A DNA stretch of 64,000 bases from VAZQ01 sp963712565 (GCA_963712565.1 CAVQIP010000053.1:245586-309585), one strand, 5' to 3'; positions 1 through 9,246 are shown, numbered from the stretch's first letter. Program-made: numbers and translations. The notes: generated by a model not told the origin, from the sequence alone.

Positions 1-192
1 CCGGCGCCGCATCCCGCCGCGCTTTTTTGCTCCCGCGACGCGCGGCGCCATGATCGTCTTCTCGACCTTGGCGGAGCCGCAAACCGGACAGGTGACCAGC
101 CCGCGGCGGACCTGCTTGTCGTAGGTCGCCGAGTTCTGGAACCAGCTCTCGAACGCGTGCCCCTGATCGCACGTCAGCGCGTAGCGGATCAT
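1..192 (-). CDS. DUF1178 family protein, N-terminal part (runs off left edge)
   Basis: The reverse strand from 192 reads MIRYALTCDQGHAFESWF and continues through a second cysteine pair (CPVCGS) to a basic stretch at the window edge, giving 64 codons with no stop. The CxxGH...CPVCGS arrangement is a small zinc-ribbon-like pattern typical of DUF1178 proteins, which are about 140-160 residues, so the C-terminal half is missing. The ATG overlaps the stop of the nitrilase-family gene by 4 bases (ATGA), so it is the last visible gene of the grxC-nitrilase-DUF1178 operon. Function is unknown for the family. Confidence 0.8.
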   Translation of the reverse strand, partial: MIRYALTCDQGHAFESWFQNSATYDKQVRRGLVTCPVCGSAKVEKTIMAPRVAGAKKRGGMRRR

Positions 193-1076
193 GCCGGACC
201 CCGTACCGCGTGGAGGTGGGCGGGCTCGGCCATCGGCTCGATCATCTCGAACCGCCGTCCGTGCTGGAGCGAGGGGATTTTCGCGCGCGCGGCGCTGACC
301 TCGGCGGGATCGATCGCCGCCAGGATCACGCCCGGCTCGCTGCCGCCTTCGGCCAGAACGCGGCCCCAGGGATCGACGATGAGCGAGTGACCGAAGGTCT
401 CGCGGCCGTTCTCGTGCTTGCCGCCCTGCGCCGCCGAAAGCACGAATGCGCCGTTCTCGATCGCGCGCGCCCGATTGAGCACATGCCAATGGGCCTCGCC
501 GGTTTGTTTGGTGAAGGCCGAGGGGATTGCCAGGAACGAGCATCCGGCCTCGGCCAGCGCCCGGTAAAGGGATGGGAAGCGCAGATCGTAGCAGACCGTG
601 AGCCCGAGCCGTCCCCACGGCAGGTCGACGGCGACGCCGATTTCGCCGGCACGGTAGCTGCGCGACTCGCGATAGCTCTCGCCGTTGCTGAGATCGACGT
701 CGAACATGTGAATCTTGTCGTAGCGCGCAACGATGTCGCCGTTGCGGTCGATGAGGAACGAGCGGTTCGCCGCCTTCTCGGGCAACAGCTTGATGGCGAG
801 CGAGCCGACGTGCAGGAAGATGCCGTGCTTGCGTGCAAGCTCGCGGAAAGCGGCGAGGCAGGCATCGTTCTCCTCGGGCACGATCGTGGTGAATAGCCGC
901 TCGCGGTTGATCTCCAGGATGTTGGTCATCTCCGGCGTTTGCACGTAGTCGGCGCCGCCGTTCGCGGCCTCCGCGATCAGCCGCGCCGCCGCATCGAGAT
1001 TGGCTCGCGGCGAAAGGCCGGAGCGCATCTGCACGAGGCCGGCGGTGAAACCGCCGGTAGCCTTGCCGGTGCTCAT
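189..1076 (-). CDS. Carbon-nitrogen hydrolase (nitrilase superfamily amidase)
   Basis: This 295-residue protein has the Glu-Lys-Cys triad of the nitrilase superfamily: E49 in TPEMTN, K121 in YDKIHMFD and C162 in LTVCYDLRFP. The cysteine loop CYDLRFP and the IHMFDVD motif resemble the Nit1/NIT2 branch (deaminated glutathione or omega-amidase), so hydrolysis of an amide bond in a small cytosolic metabolite is likely. The substrate cannot be fixed from sequence. Its ATG overlaps the grxC stop by 4 bases, and its stop overlaps the DUF1178 start, so the three genes are translationally coupled. Adjacency to glutaredoxin fits a glutathione-repair role, which is inference. Confidence 0.9.
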   Translation of the reverse strand: MSTGKATGGFTAGLVQMRSGLSPRANLDAAARLIAEAANGGADYVQTPEMTNILEINRERLFTTIVPEENDACLAAFRELARKHGIFLHVGSLAIKLLPEKAANRSFLIDRNGDIVARYDKIHMFDVDLSNGESYRESRSYRAGEIGVAVDLPWGRLGLTVCYDLRFPSLYRALAEAGCSFLAIPSAFTKQTGEAHWHVLNRARAIENGAFVLSAAQGGKHENGRETFGHSLIVDPWGRVLAEGGSEPGVILAAIDPAEVSAARAKIPSLQHGRRFEMIEPMAEPAHLHAVRGPA

Positions 1077-1369
1077 ACCGACCGCCTCCGCTCGGCGTCG
1101 GCCGGGGCATCGCCACGTCCGAGCAATGGATCGAGCTTGCCGGCGCGCTCGAGCGCGTCGAGATCGTCATAGCCGCCCACGTGAGTCGGGCCGATGAAGA
1201 TCTGCGGCACGGTCAGGCGTCCGTTCGCGCGCGCCGTCATTTTGCTGCGCCCGAGCGGATCGCCGCTCACGTCGATCTCGGTGAAATTCACCCCCTTGCG
1301 CGACAACAGCCGCTTGGCGGCTTGGCAATAGGGGCAGTAGCGGGTGGTGTAAATCTCGATTTGGCTCAT
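1073..1369 (-). CDS. grxC: Glutaredoxin 3
   Basis: A 98-residue class I glutaredoxin. The redox motif is C12-P-Y-C15, and the cis-proline motif TVPQIFIG and the glutathione-binding GGYDDL segment follow, as in GrxC proteins. It reduces disulfides and glutathione-mixed disulfides in the cytosol using glutathione. It is the first gene of a tight operon (4-base overlap with the nitrilase-family gene), 24 bases downstream of comF on the same strand, so comF may be the true promoter-proximal gene. Confidence 0.95.
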   Translation of the reverse strand: MSQIEIYTTRYCPYCQAAKRLLSRKGVNFTEIDVSGDPLGRSKMTARANGRLTVPQIFIGPTHVGGYDDLDALERAGKLDPLLGRGDAPADAERRRSV

Positions 1370-1393
1370 GAATCGTGGCCCTGGCCACGTCGT

Positions 1394-2191
1394 TTATATG
1401 GGAGCGCGGCCCGCCGCCACAACCCGGGCGAAGGCCAGCACATCGACGGAGGCGGCGCCGGCACGCAGCAGCGCGCGCGCACAGGCGTCGGCGGTCGCGC
1501 CCGAGGTGAGGACATCGTCGACCAGCAGGAGCTTTCGCCCCGCCACCTCGGCTCTGCCTTCGGCCGGCACGCGGAAGGCGCCCTGGACGTTCTGCGCGCG
1601 TTCGGCCTTGCCGAGCCCGACCTGCTGCGGCGTCGCCTTGACGCGTTTGAGCGCCCCATGCGCCACCCGAGAGGCGGTTGGCTTGGCAATGATCTCGGCC
1701 AGCAGCGCCGACTGGTTGAATCGGCGCGCCCATTGCCGGCGCCAGTGCAGCGGCACTGGAACGATGGCGTCGGCGTCGGCCAGCAAGTCGCGGCCGGCAT
1801 TCGCCATCCAGCGTCCCATGGTCGGCGCGAGGTCGACCCGGTCGCCATATTTCAAGGCATGGACGAGCTTGCGCGCGATATCGTCGTAGCGCACGGCCGC
1901 CCGCGCGCGGTTGTACGCTGGCGGATCGGTAATCGCCTCCATCGAGAGCAGCCCGGGCCCGCCGTCGAACGGAAATGGGATGCCGAGCCGTTCACAATAG
2001 GGCGGGGCGATGAACGACAGCTTGGACCAGCACGCCGGGCACAGCCCGGCGCCATCGACCGGCTCGCGGCAGATGGCGCAAAGCTGCGGCAGGGCGACGT
2101 CGACGATGAGCCCGAACGCGCTGCGCAACGCCTTAGCCAATCGGGCAAACCGCCGCGCCGGGAGCTCGCTGGCTTCCGTTTCCCCGTGCAT
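1394..2191 (-). CDS. ComF family phosphoribosyltransferase-like protein
   Basis: The open frame extends far upstream, but the ATG at 2191 gives a 265-residue protein of normal ComF length and leaves room for the divergent methyltransferase gene. The N-terminus carries a four-cysteine zinc finger (C38, C41, C51, C54). The C-terminal half is a PRTase fold with the PRPP-binding signature LLLVDDVLTSGAT near residues 221-233. ComF homologues assist natural transformation in some bacteria; in alphaproteobacteria they are widespread and their role is mostly untested. No strong Shine-Dalgarno precedes 2191, so the exact start is uncertain by a few codons. Confidence 0.88.
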   Translation of the reverse strand: MHGETEASELPARRFARLAKALRSAFGLIVDVALPQLCAICREPVDGAGLCPACWSKLSFIAPPYCERLGIPFPFDGGPGLLSMEAITDPPAYNRARAAVRYDDIARKLVHALKYGDRVDLAPTMGRWMANAGRDLLADADAIVPVPLHWRRQWARRFNQSALLAEIIAKPTASRVAHGALKRVKATPQQVGLGKAERAQNVQGAFRVPAEGRAEVAGRKLLLVDDVLTSGATADACARALLRAGAASVDVLAFARVVAAGRAPI

Positions 2192-2285
2192 GGAGGAACG
2201 GTAGCGCGACGGAAAGGCAACCTCAACGCTGGAGGCGCCGTGACAAGCATCGCGGTAACCAACATATTGTGCCGAGGACGCTGCA

Positions 2286-3251
2286 ATGGCTTCGCATCCG
2301 CTGGTCTTCGACCGCCGGCTCCTGCGCGCCCGCCGCGCGCGCGCGGCGGCGCTCGGCCCCTCGACATTCCTGATCGAGCGGGTCGCGCAGGAACTGAGCG
2401 ATCGCCTGGCAACGGTGCTGCGCCGTTTCGAATGTGCCGTCGATCTCGGCACCCCGACCGATGCCGCGCGGCGGGCGGTTGCCGCGAGCGGCAAGGCCGG
2501 CGCCATCGTTGCCGCCGATGCGCTTGCCGGCGCTGCTTCCGTCCGCGGCTTGCGCGGGACGATGGGACAGGCAGCGGACGGGATGGCAACCGGCGCGACG
2601 CTCGGCCATGGGACTCTCGCCGTCGCCGCCGACGAGGAGGCGCTGCCGTTCCGCGACGGCTCGCTCGATCTCGTGGTATCGGTGCTCGCGCTGCACTTCG
2701 TCAACGATCTGCCCGGCACGCTGGTTCAGATCCGCCGCGCGCTCAAGCCTGACGGCCTGCTGCTGGCGGCGCTCGCCGGCGGCGATACGCTGAACGAACT
2801 GCGTCATGCCTTCGCGGCCGCCGAGGCGGAGCTCGAGGGCGGTGCCTCGCCGCGCGTCGTTCCGTTCGCCGACGTGCGCGAGCTGGGTGGACTGCTGCAG
2901 CGCGCGGGTTTTGCGCTGCCGGTGACCGACGTCGACCGGATCACGGTGCGCTACGCCTCGCCGATTGCGTTGTTGCACGATCTGCGCCGCATGGGCGCGA
3001 CCAATCCGCTCATCGAGCGCAGCCGGCGGCCGCTGCGGCGGGCGACGCTGAAGCGCATGATCGACATCTACGTCGAGCGTTTCGCTGATGGCGACGGCCG
3101 CATCCGGGCGACTTTCGAGATCGTCTGGCTCACGGGCTGGGCGCCGGATGCGAGCCAGCAGAAGCCGCTGGCGCCGGGCTCGGCGCGGCAGCGGCTCGCG
3201 GATGCGCTCGGGACCGAGGAGATCAAGTTGCCGCGGGACCGGGATCGGTAG
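2286..3251 (+). CDS. SAM-dependent methyltransferase-fold protein (NDUFAF5/BioC-like)
   Basis: This 321-residue protein begins with FDRRLLRARRARAA, and has a degenerate class I methyltransferase core with ALPFRDGSLDLVVSVLALHFVND (acidic and post-motif region) and LKPDGLLLAAL. The N-terminal segment and the end match the alphaproteobacterial homologues of mitochondrial NDUFAF5, which hydroxylates an arginine of a complex I subunit, rather than biotin-synthesis BioC. The glycine-rich SAM motif I is weak (VDLGTPTD), consistent with that subgroup. It is divergent from comF with a 94-base spacer. Whether it methylates or hydroxylates cannot be decided from sequence. Confidence 0.85.
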   Translation: MASHPLVFDRRLLRARRARAAALGPSTFLIERVAQELSDRLATVLRRFECAVDLGTPTDAARRAVAASGKAGAIVAADALAGAASVRGLRGTMGQAADGMATGATLGHGTLAVAADEEALPFRDGSLDLVVSVLALHFVNDLPGTLVQIRRALKPDGLLLAALAGGDTLNELRHAFAAAEAELEGGASPRVVPFADVRELGGLLQRAGFALPVTDVDRITVRYASPIALLHDLRRMGATNPLIERSRRPLRRATLKRMIDIYVERFADGDGRIRATFEIVWLTGWAPDASQQKPLAPGSARQRLADALGTEEIKLPRDRDR

Positions 3252-3299
3252 TCGCCGAGAATCACATGAATTGATGCCGATCCCTGCTTCCCGGATCCG

Positions 3300-3722
3300 T
3301 CACAGCAGCGTCATCAAATGGGCCACCAGCGGTTCGTCGGCCGGCGGCATGGGATAATCCCGCAGCCGGTTGGGTCGCACCCAGGCCAGGCGCTGGCCTT
3401 CCAGCGCGGTGACCGTTCCCTCCCAGCGCCGGCAGACATAAAGTGGCATCAGCAGATGGAAGTCCGGATAGCTGTGGCTCGCGAAAGTCAGCGGCGCGAG
3501 GCACGCTTCGTTGACGACGATCCCCAGTTCCTCCTTCAGCTCGCGGATCAAAGTTTCCTCCGGCCGTTCGCGCCCTTCGACCTTGCCGCCGGGGAATTCC
3601 CACAGGCCGGCCATCGGCCGGCCCACCGGGCGTTGCGCGATCAGCACGCGAGCGTCGGTGTCCACGAGGGCGCAGGCGGCGACGAGAACGAGTTTCACAA
3701 CGTCACGACCGGTAATCGCCAT
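3300..3722 (-). CDS. mutT: (Deoxy)nucleoside triphosphate pyrophosphohydrolase, Nudix family
   Basis: A 140-residue Nudix hydrolase with a full Nudix box (GGKVEGRERPEETLIRELKE followed by ELGI). The early LIAQRPVGRPMAGLWEFPGGK segment is characteristic of MutT-type enzymes that remove 8-oxo-dGTP from the nucleotide pool. The ATG at 3722 lies inside the argJ 3' end (20-base overlap on the same strand), so translation is probably coupled to argJ. The pair is conserved in many alphaproteobacteria. It converges with the methyltransferase gene. Confidence 0.93.
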   Translation of the reverse strand: MAITGRDVVKLVLVAACALVDTDARVLIAQRPVGRPMAGLWEFPGGKVEGRERPEETLIRELKEELGIVVNEACLAPLTFASHSYPDFHLLMPLYVCRRWEGTVTALEGQRLAWVRPNRLRDYPMPPADEPLVAHLMTLL

Positions 3723-4944
3723 TGATGGCGACGTAGTCCTTGGTGAGGTCGCAAGTCAGCACCCGGTCGCGCCCGCGCCCGAGGCCGAGCGCGACCTTGA
3801 GCGTGATCTCCGGCTTCTTCATCGCCGCCGACACCTGAGCCTCGTCGTAGGACGGGTCGCGCTCGCCTTTGTGAGCGACGCGGATGCCGCCGAACCAGAT
3901 CGAGAGCCGGTCGCGGTCGGCGCGCTCGCCGGCCTTGCCGACCGCCATGACGACGCGGCCCCAGTTGGCGTCCTCGCCGGCGATCGCGGTCTTGACCAGC
4001 GGCGAATTGGCGATCGAAAGCGCGATTCTCCGCGCCGAGCGCTTCGACACCGCGCCCTCGACGATGACTTCGACCAGCTTGCGCGCACCCTCGCCGTCGC
4101 GCGCGACCTGCTCGGCGAGATTGGCGAGCACGGCATCGAACGCCTTGCGGAAGGCCGGCAACCGCGGATCGGATACGTTCGCTATCTTCGGCGCCCCCCG
4201 CGCGGCTGCGGCACCAGTCGCGAACGCGAGCAGCGTGTCCGAGGTCGAGGTATCGCCGTCGATCGTGACCGCGTTGAACGTATCGGTGACGCCCTGCGCG
4301 AGCAGGCTTTGCAACACGCGTGCCGAGACCGGAGCGTCGGTGAAGACGAAGGACAGCATGGTCGCCATGTCGGGGGCGATCATGCCGGCGCCCTTGGCAA
4401 TGCCGCAGACGGTGACGGGCGTGGTGCCGAGCCGCGCGATGGCGGCGGCGCCCTTCGGAAACGTGTCGGTGGTCATGATCGCCTTGGCCGCCTCGTCCCA
4501 GGCGCCGGGCGCGGCGCTGGCGACCAGCCGATCCATGACCGCGCCGAACTTCGTCGCGTCGAGCGGCTCGCCGATCACGCCGGTCGACGCCAGGAATACA
4601 TCGGACGGCTTGCAGCCGAGGGCGGCGGCGGCGATCCCGGCGGTGAGCTTGGTCGCCGCGCGTCCGGACTTGCCGGTGAATGCATTGGCGTTGCCGGAAT
4701 TGACAACAAGCGCGCGCGCCGCGCCGCCTTTGATTTGCGCGCGGCACCAGTCGACCGGTGCGGATGGACATTTCGAGCGCGTGAACACGCCGGCCACCGT
4801 CGCGCCGTTCTCGAACAGCGCCAGCAGAACGTCGGTGCGGCCGGCATAGCGGATGCCGGCGGCAGCGGTCGCAAGCTTGACACCCGCCACCGGAGGCATC
4901 TCGGGAAATTGTGCCGGCGCGAGGGGGGAGATGGCGGTCGACAA
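3703..4944 (-). CDS. argJ: Bifunctional glutamate N-acetyltransferase / N-acetylglutamate synthase
   Basis: A 413-residue ArgJ that transfers acetyl groups from N-acetylornithine to glutamate in the cyclic arginine pathway. It carries the self-cleavage motif KGAGMIAPDMATML; cleavage before the Thr in ATML yields the alpha and beta chains and frees the nucleophile. The C-terminus LTKDYVAINGDYRS is standard. The start is TTG at 4944, with GGAG about 8 bases upstream; no in-frame ATG is better placed. It precedes mutT with a 20-base overlap. Confidence 0.96.
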   Translation of the reverse strand: MSTAISPLAPAQFPEMPPVAGVKLATAAAGIRYAGRTDVLLALFENGATVAGVFTRSKCPSAPVDWCRAQIKGGAARALVVNSGNANAFTGKSGRAATKLTAGIAAAALGCKPSDVFLASTGVIGEPLDATKFGAVMDRLVASAAPGAWDEAAKAIMTTDTFPKGAAAIARLGTTPVTVCGIAKGAGMIAPDMATMLSFVFTDAPVSARVLQSLLAQGVTDTFNAVTIDGDTSTSDTLLAFATGAAAARGAPKIANVSDPRLPAFRKAFDAVLANLAEQVARDGEGARKLVEVIVEGAVSKRSARRIALSIANSPLVKTAIAGEDANWGRVVMAVGKAGERADRDRLSIWFGGIRVAHKGERDPSYDEAQVSAAMKKPEITLKVALGLGRGRDRVLTCDLTKDYVAINGDYRS

Positions 4945-5098
4945 GGTTGTTCTCCGACGTCACGCCAACGCCTTGCCGGCATCTGCGTCTGGATCACGAC
5001 ATAAAAGACGCGGATGGCCGGCACAAGGTTTACACGCGGGCCGGCCGCAGGCCGGGCCGGGGTGCCGGCCGTCTCGCCAACTCGACGCCGGCGCGGGA

Positions 5099-6010
5099 CT
5101 ATTTCTTCGGCTCGGCCGGCTTGTCGGCTGGTTTGTCAGCCGGCTTGTCGAAGCGCTCGATCTTGGCGGCCTGGCGCAGCTGGGCAATGAATTCGCTCTG
5201 CGCCTTGCGCGCCAGATAGGCCTCGATCTGGTCCTTCACCTTGTCGAATTCCGGCGGCTGCTTGGTGCGCTTGTCCTCGAGCTTGATGATGTGCCAGCCG
5301 AACTGCGTCTTCACCGGATTGGAGAGCTGGCCCGGATACATCTTGTACGCGACCTCGGCGAATTCCGGCACCATCTGGTCCTTGGTGAAATAGCCGAGGT
5401 CGCCGCCTTCGGCCGCGCCGGGGTCCTTGGATTTCTCCTTGGCGAGCGTTGCGAAATCGGCTCCGCCCTTGAGCTGATCGAGAATGGCCTTCGCTTCGTC
5501 TTCGGTCTCGACCAGGATGTGGCGCGCGCGCACCTCTTCCTGTCCGCCCATCGACTTGACCGCCTCGTTGTAGGTCTGATGCAAGGCTTCGTCGGTGAGG
5601 GCGCCTTTGGCTTCTTGCTGCAGCTCGTATCCCATCAACAGCTTGTTGCGCAGAAACGCCAGCCGCCGCTTGAAGTCGGGATTGTCGGCGAGGTTTTTCT
5701 TGTCGGCGGCCTGCGTCACCATGATGATGTCGGCCAAGTAGGAGATCAGATGCTCGCGCTTGGCCTCGGGCGATGCCGTCTGCATCTCGCCCCCCACGTC
5801 CTCCTCGGCGAGCGCGAGGTCGCTCTGCTTGATGTCGACGCCATTGACGCGCGCGACGACCGGGTCGGAACCGGAGGCCGGCGCCTCGGAGGACGAGTCC
5901 TTCGAGCAGCCCGCAGCGACCGGCAAGACGAACAGCAGTGCGGCGATGGTGACGAACGCGATCGGACGCCGGCGCGGCGTCCAACGAGGCAGCAAATGGG
6001 CGGAGGTCAT
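5099..6010 (-). CDS. Peptidylprolyl isomerase, parvulin type, lipoprotein
   Basis: From the ATG at 6010 the protein has 303 residues: an arginine-rich n-region, a hydrophobic core and a lipobox VAAGC with C35 as the lipidated residue. A SurA/PrsA-like N-terminal helical region (residues 48-155) is followed by one parvulin domain (about 162-248, RARHILVETEDEAKAIL to FGWHIIKLED). The tail repeats DKPA three times. It probably acts as a membrane-anchored periplasmic foldase. The open frame continues to 6136, but no better start is seen. It is 154 bases upstream of argJ and divergent from secA, which fits a protein-export context. Confidence 0.9.
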   Translation of the reverse strand: MTSAHLLPRWTPRRRPIAFVTIAALLFVLPVAAGCSKDSSSEAPASGSDPVVARVNGVDIKQSDLALAEEDVGGEMQTASPEAKREHLISYLADIIMVTQAADKKNLADNPDFKRRLAFLRNKLLMGYELQQEAKGALTDEALHQTYNEAVKSMGGQEEVRARHILVETEDEAKAILDQLKGGADFATLAKEKSKDPGAAEGGDLGYFTKDQMVPEFAEVAYKMYPGQLSNPVKTQFGWHIIKLEDKRTKQPPEFDKVKDQIEAYLARKAQSEFIAQLRQAAKIERFDKPADKPADKPAEPKK

Positions 6011-6365
6011 GGTGAGGTCCTGGGTCGAGCGCCGGTCGGAGGCGCGCCGGACAGTTGCGTCAAACAGCCCTGCTTGGCAATCGCTTAGGGGCCGATTTTG
6101 ACGAGAACGTGAGCATCCTGATGGCCCAATTGACAAGGGTGTGACCCCCTCCTATCTCTCCCGAAACCCGGCCCGTCCGTCCGCAAGCCGCCGCCGTTTG
6201 CATGAAAGACGCTCGAAATGTGCGGCATTTTCCGCGTGCCGCGACCGTGGATGAACGCGCGCATGCATGCCGTCGCAAAAATCAGCTTCTGCCGTGGCGT
6301 TCCGCCCCATCGGATTTGGTAAGGTGCGGGGGTCGGCACCTGACAGCACCTGAAGGACTTACCGC
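6011..6365. other. Intergenic region between the parvulin gene and secA
   Basis: The 355-base divergent spacer contains the secA promoter at 6130-6158 and a 55-codon open frame (6202-6369) that overlaps the secA start codon; both are listed separately. I see no convincing promoter for the parvulin gene and no RNA gene here. Confidence 0.5.
6130..6158 (+). promoter_or_regulatory. Predicted sigma-70-type promoter for secA
   Basis: TTGACA at 6130-6135 is a perfect -35 hexamer. TATCTC at 6153-6158 follows after a 17-base spacer and matches the -10 consensus at four of six positions. Transcription would start near 6165, giving secA a leader of about 200 bases. Confidence 0.55.
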
Positions 6366-9176
6366 ATGATCGGCGTCATTGCCCGCAAGCTGTTCGGTTC
6401 TTCCAACGAGCGGCGGATCAAGTCGTATATGCCGCGGGTTGCGGCGATCAACGCGCTGGAGCAGGAGCTGGAGGGGCTCTCGGACGAGGCGTTGCGCGCG
6501 CGCACGGACGCGTTCAAGCAGCAGGTCGCGGAGGGAACGAGCCTCGACGACATCCTGGTGGAGGCCTTTGCCACCTGCCGGGAGGCGGCCAAGCGCACGC
6601 TCGGGCAGCGGCATTTCGACGTGCAGTTGATCGGCGGCATGATCCTGCACGAGGGCCGCATCGCGGAGATGAAGACCGGCGAAGGCAAGACGCTGGTGGC
6701 GACGCTGCCGGTCTATCTCAATGCGCTGGCCGGGCGCGGGGTGCACGTGGTGACGGTGAACGATTACCTGGCCAAGCGCGACGCCGAATGGATGGGTCAG
6801 ATCTACAACTTCCTCGGCCTCAAGGTCGGTGTGATCGTGCACGGGCTGGACGATGAGCAGCGCAAGATCGCCTACGACGCCGACGTGACCTACGGCACCA
6901 ACAACGAGCTCGGCTTCGACTATCTGCGCGACAACATGAAGTATCGGCTCGAGGACATGGTGCAGCGCGGGCACATCTACGCCATCGTGGACGAGGTCGA
7001 TTCGATCCTGATCGACGAGGCCAGAACCCCGCTGATCATTTCGGGGCCGTTGGACGACCGTTCCGAATTCTACAACACGATCGACGCCTATATCCCGAAG
7101 CTGGCGAAGTCGGACTACGAGGTGGACGAGAAGCAGCGCACGGTGACGCTGACGGAAGCCGGGATGGAGAAGATGGAGCAGATGCTGCGGACGGACGATC
7201 TGCTCAAGGGCCAATCGCTGTACGACGTCGAGAACGTGTCGACGGTGCACCACGTGAACCAGGCGCTACGTGCGCACAAGCTGTTCCAGCGCGACAAGGA
7301 CTACATCGTGCGCAACGGCGAGGTCATGATCATCGACGAGTTCACCGGGCGGATGATGCCGGGGCGGCGCTATTCGGAGGGTCTGCACCAGGCGCTGGAG
7401 GCCAAGGAGCGCCAGCCGATCCAGCCGGAGAACCAGACGCTGGCCTCGATCACGTTCCAGAACTACTTCCGCATGTACGAGAAGCTGGCCGGGATGACCG
7501 GGACGGCGATGACGGAGGCGGACGAGTTCCTCGACATCTACAACCTGGAAGTGATCGAGGTGCCGACCAACCAGGCGATGATCCGCCTGGACGACGACGA
7601 CGAGGTCTATCGCACGGCGGCGGAGAAGTACCGCTCGATCCTGGCGCTGATCGACGACTGCAAGGGGCGCGGCCAGCCGGTGCTGGTGGGAACCACCTCG
7701 ATCGAGAAGTCGGAGCAATTGGCGCAGATGCTGCGGGAGAAGGGCTGGGAGCAGCACGACTTCTCCGACCCCAATGCGTTCGCGGCGCTCTATAGCGGCG
7801 ACGACGGGGCCTCGAAGGCCAAGGTGTTCGCCATCCTCAACGCCCGCTACCACGAGCAGGAGGCCTATATCATCGGGCAGGCCGGGGTGCCCGGGGCGAT
7901 CACGATCGCCACCAACATGGCCGGGCGCGGCACCGACATCCAGCTCGGCGGCAATGCCGACATGCGCATCCGGCACGAGCTTGCCGACGTCGAGGACGCT
8001 CGCGCGCGCGAGCGCGACCCGCGTGCGGGGGAGATCCGCGCGCAGGTGGCGCGGCTCAAGGAGAAGGCGCTGGCGGCGGGCGGGCTGTTCGTGCTGGGGA
8101 CCGAGCGGCACGAGAGCCGGCGGATCGACAACCAGCTGCGCGGGCGCTCGGGCCGGCAGGGCGACCCCGGGCATTCCAAGTTCTTCCTGTCGCTGGAAGA
8201 CGACCTGATGCGCATCTTCGGCACCGACAAGCTGGACACGATGCTGCAGCGGCTGGGGCTGAAGGAGAACGAGGCGATCGTACATTCCTGGATCAACAAG
8301 GCGCTGGAGAAGGCGCAGCAGAAGGTGGAGGCCCGCAACTTCGACATCCGCAAGAACCTGCTCAAGTTCGACAACGTGATGAACGACCAGCGCAAGGTGA
8401 TCTTCGACCAGCGGGTGGAATGGATGAAGGACGAGGCGGTGAACGAGATCGTCGCCGACATGCGCCACGCCGCCGTCGAGGACCTGGTCTCCAAGCACGT
8501 CCCCGAAAACGCCTATCCCGAACAGTGGGACACCAAGGGACTGCGGGAGGAGCTCAAGCGCATCCTCGACCTCGATCTCGCGGTCGACGAATGGGCGAAG
8601 GAAGAGGGCATCGCCGACGAGGAGCTGCTTTCCCGCATCGAGCGGCGCGCGGACGAGCACATGGCGTCGAAGGTCGCGCAGTGGGGCGCCGACGTGATGC
8701 GCTACGTCGAGAAGTCGATCCTGCTGCAGACGCTCGACCACCTCTGGCGCGAACACCTGGTCATGCTCGAGCATCTGCGCCAGGTGATCGGCCTGCGCGG
8801 CTATGGCCAGCGCGATCCGCTCAACGAGTACAAGGCGGAATCGTTCAATCTGTTCGAGGCGATGAGCACCAATCTGCGCGAGGCGGTGACATCGCAGCTG
8901 ATGCGCGTGGAGATCAGGACGGCGCCGCCGCCGGAGGAGCCGGCGAACCTGCCCTATATGGAGGCGCACAAGATCGATCCCTCGACCGGGGAGGACGAAC
9001 TGGCCCTCGCACGTGCCGGCGCCGAGACCCTCGCGCGCCATGGGATCGCCGCGGGCGCGGCGGCGTCAGAGCGCAACCCGAACGATCCTTCGAGCTGGGG
9101 CAAGGTCGGCCGCAACGAGACGTGCCCGTGCGGCTCCGGCAAAAAATACAAGCATTGCCACGGACGGTTCGCTTAA
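6366..9176 (+). CDS. secA: Preprotein translocase ATPase SecA
   Basis: A complete 936-residue SecA, the motor that drives preproteins through SecYEG. Walker A is MKTGEGKT (102-109), Walker B is VDEVDSILIDEARTPL starting at about D209, and the helicase-type second nucleotide-binding domain contains GRGTDIQLGGN and GRSGRQGDPG. The C-terminal zinc motif is C920-x-C922-x8-C931-H932, which binds SecB. Starting at the ATG 6366, the protein begins with the usual RKLFGSSNERRIK segment. It is monocistronic, convergent with the L,D-transpeptidase gene. A short upstream frame ends in ATGA across its start (see findings). Confidence 0.98.
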   Translation: MIGVIARKLFGSSNERRIKSYMPRVAAINALEQELEGLSDEALRARTDAFKQQVAEGTSLDDILVEAFATCREAAKRTLGQRHFDVQLIGGMILHEGRIAEMKTGEGKTLVATLPVYLNALAGRGVHVVTVNDYLAKRDAEWMGQIYNFLGLKVGVIVHGLDDEQRKIAYDADVTYGTNNELGFDYLRDNMKYRLEDMVQRGHIYAIVDEVDSILIDEARTPLIISGPLDDRSEFYNTIDAYIPKLAKSDYEVDEKQRTVTLTEAGMEKMEQMLRTDDLLKGQSLYDVENVSTVHHVNQALRAHKLFQRDKDYIVRNGEVMIIDEFTGRMMPGRRYSEGLHQALEAKERQPIQPENQTLASITFQNYFRMYEKLAGMTGTAMTEADEFLDIYNLEVIEVPTNQAMIRLDDDDEVYRTAAEKYRSILALIDDCKGRGQPVLVGTTSIEKSEQLAQMLREKGWEQHDFSDPNAFAALYSGDDGASKAKVFAILNARYHEQEAYIIGQAGVPGAITIATNMAGRGTDIQLGGNADMRIRHELADVEDARARERDPRAGEIRAQVARLKEKALAAGGLFVLGTERHESRRIDNQLRGRSGRQGDPGHSKFFLSLEDDLMRIFGTDKLDTMLQRLGLKENEAIVHSWINKALEKAQQKVEARNFDIRKNLLKFDNVMNDQRKVIFDQRVEWMKDEAVNEIVADMRHAAVEDLVSKHVPENAYPEQWDTKGLREELKRILDLDLAVDEWAKEEGIADEELLSRIERRADEHMASKVAQWGADVMRYVEKSILLQTLDHLWREHLVMLEHLRQVIGLRGYGQRDPLNEYKAESFNLFEAMSTNLREAVTSQLMRVEIRTAPPPEEPANLPYMEAHKIDPSTGEDELALARAGAETLARHGIAAGAAASERNPNDPSSWGKVGRNETCPCGSGKKYKHCHGRFA

Positions 9177-9201
9177 GCGGATCGCGGCCGCTGCGCGACT
9201 G

Positions 9202-9230
9202 CGGACGGAAAGAAAACGTTCTGCCGTCCG
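9202..9230. terminator. Possible bidirectional hairpin between secA and the L,D-transpeptidase gene
   Basis: A 7-base inverted repeat, CGGACGG at 9202-9208 and CCGTCCG at 9224-9230, sits in the 70-base space between two convergent genes. The loop is 15 bases and there is no T-tract, so termination is only a possibility. Confidence 0.3.
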
Positions 9231-9246
9231 TGCGCGGCTGTGCGGC

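Noticed and set aside
1181..2752. Long open frame of 523 codons on the plus strand opposite grxC and comF
   Set aside because: It is antisense to well-supported genes, rich in Arg and Gly, and has no recognisable domain; in high-GC DNA such frames arise by chance.
7266..9041. 591-codon open frame antisense to secA
   Set aside because: secA is certain and occupies the other strand; the frame is a mirror of its codon pattern.
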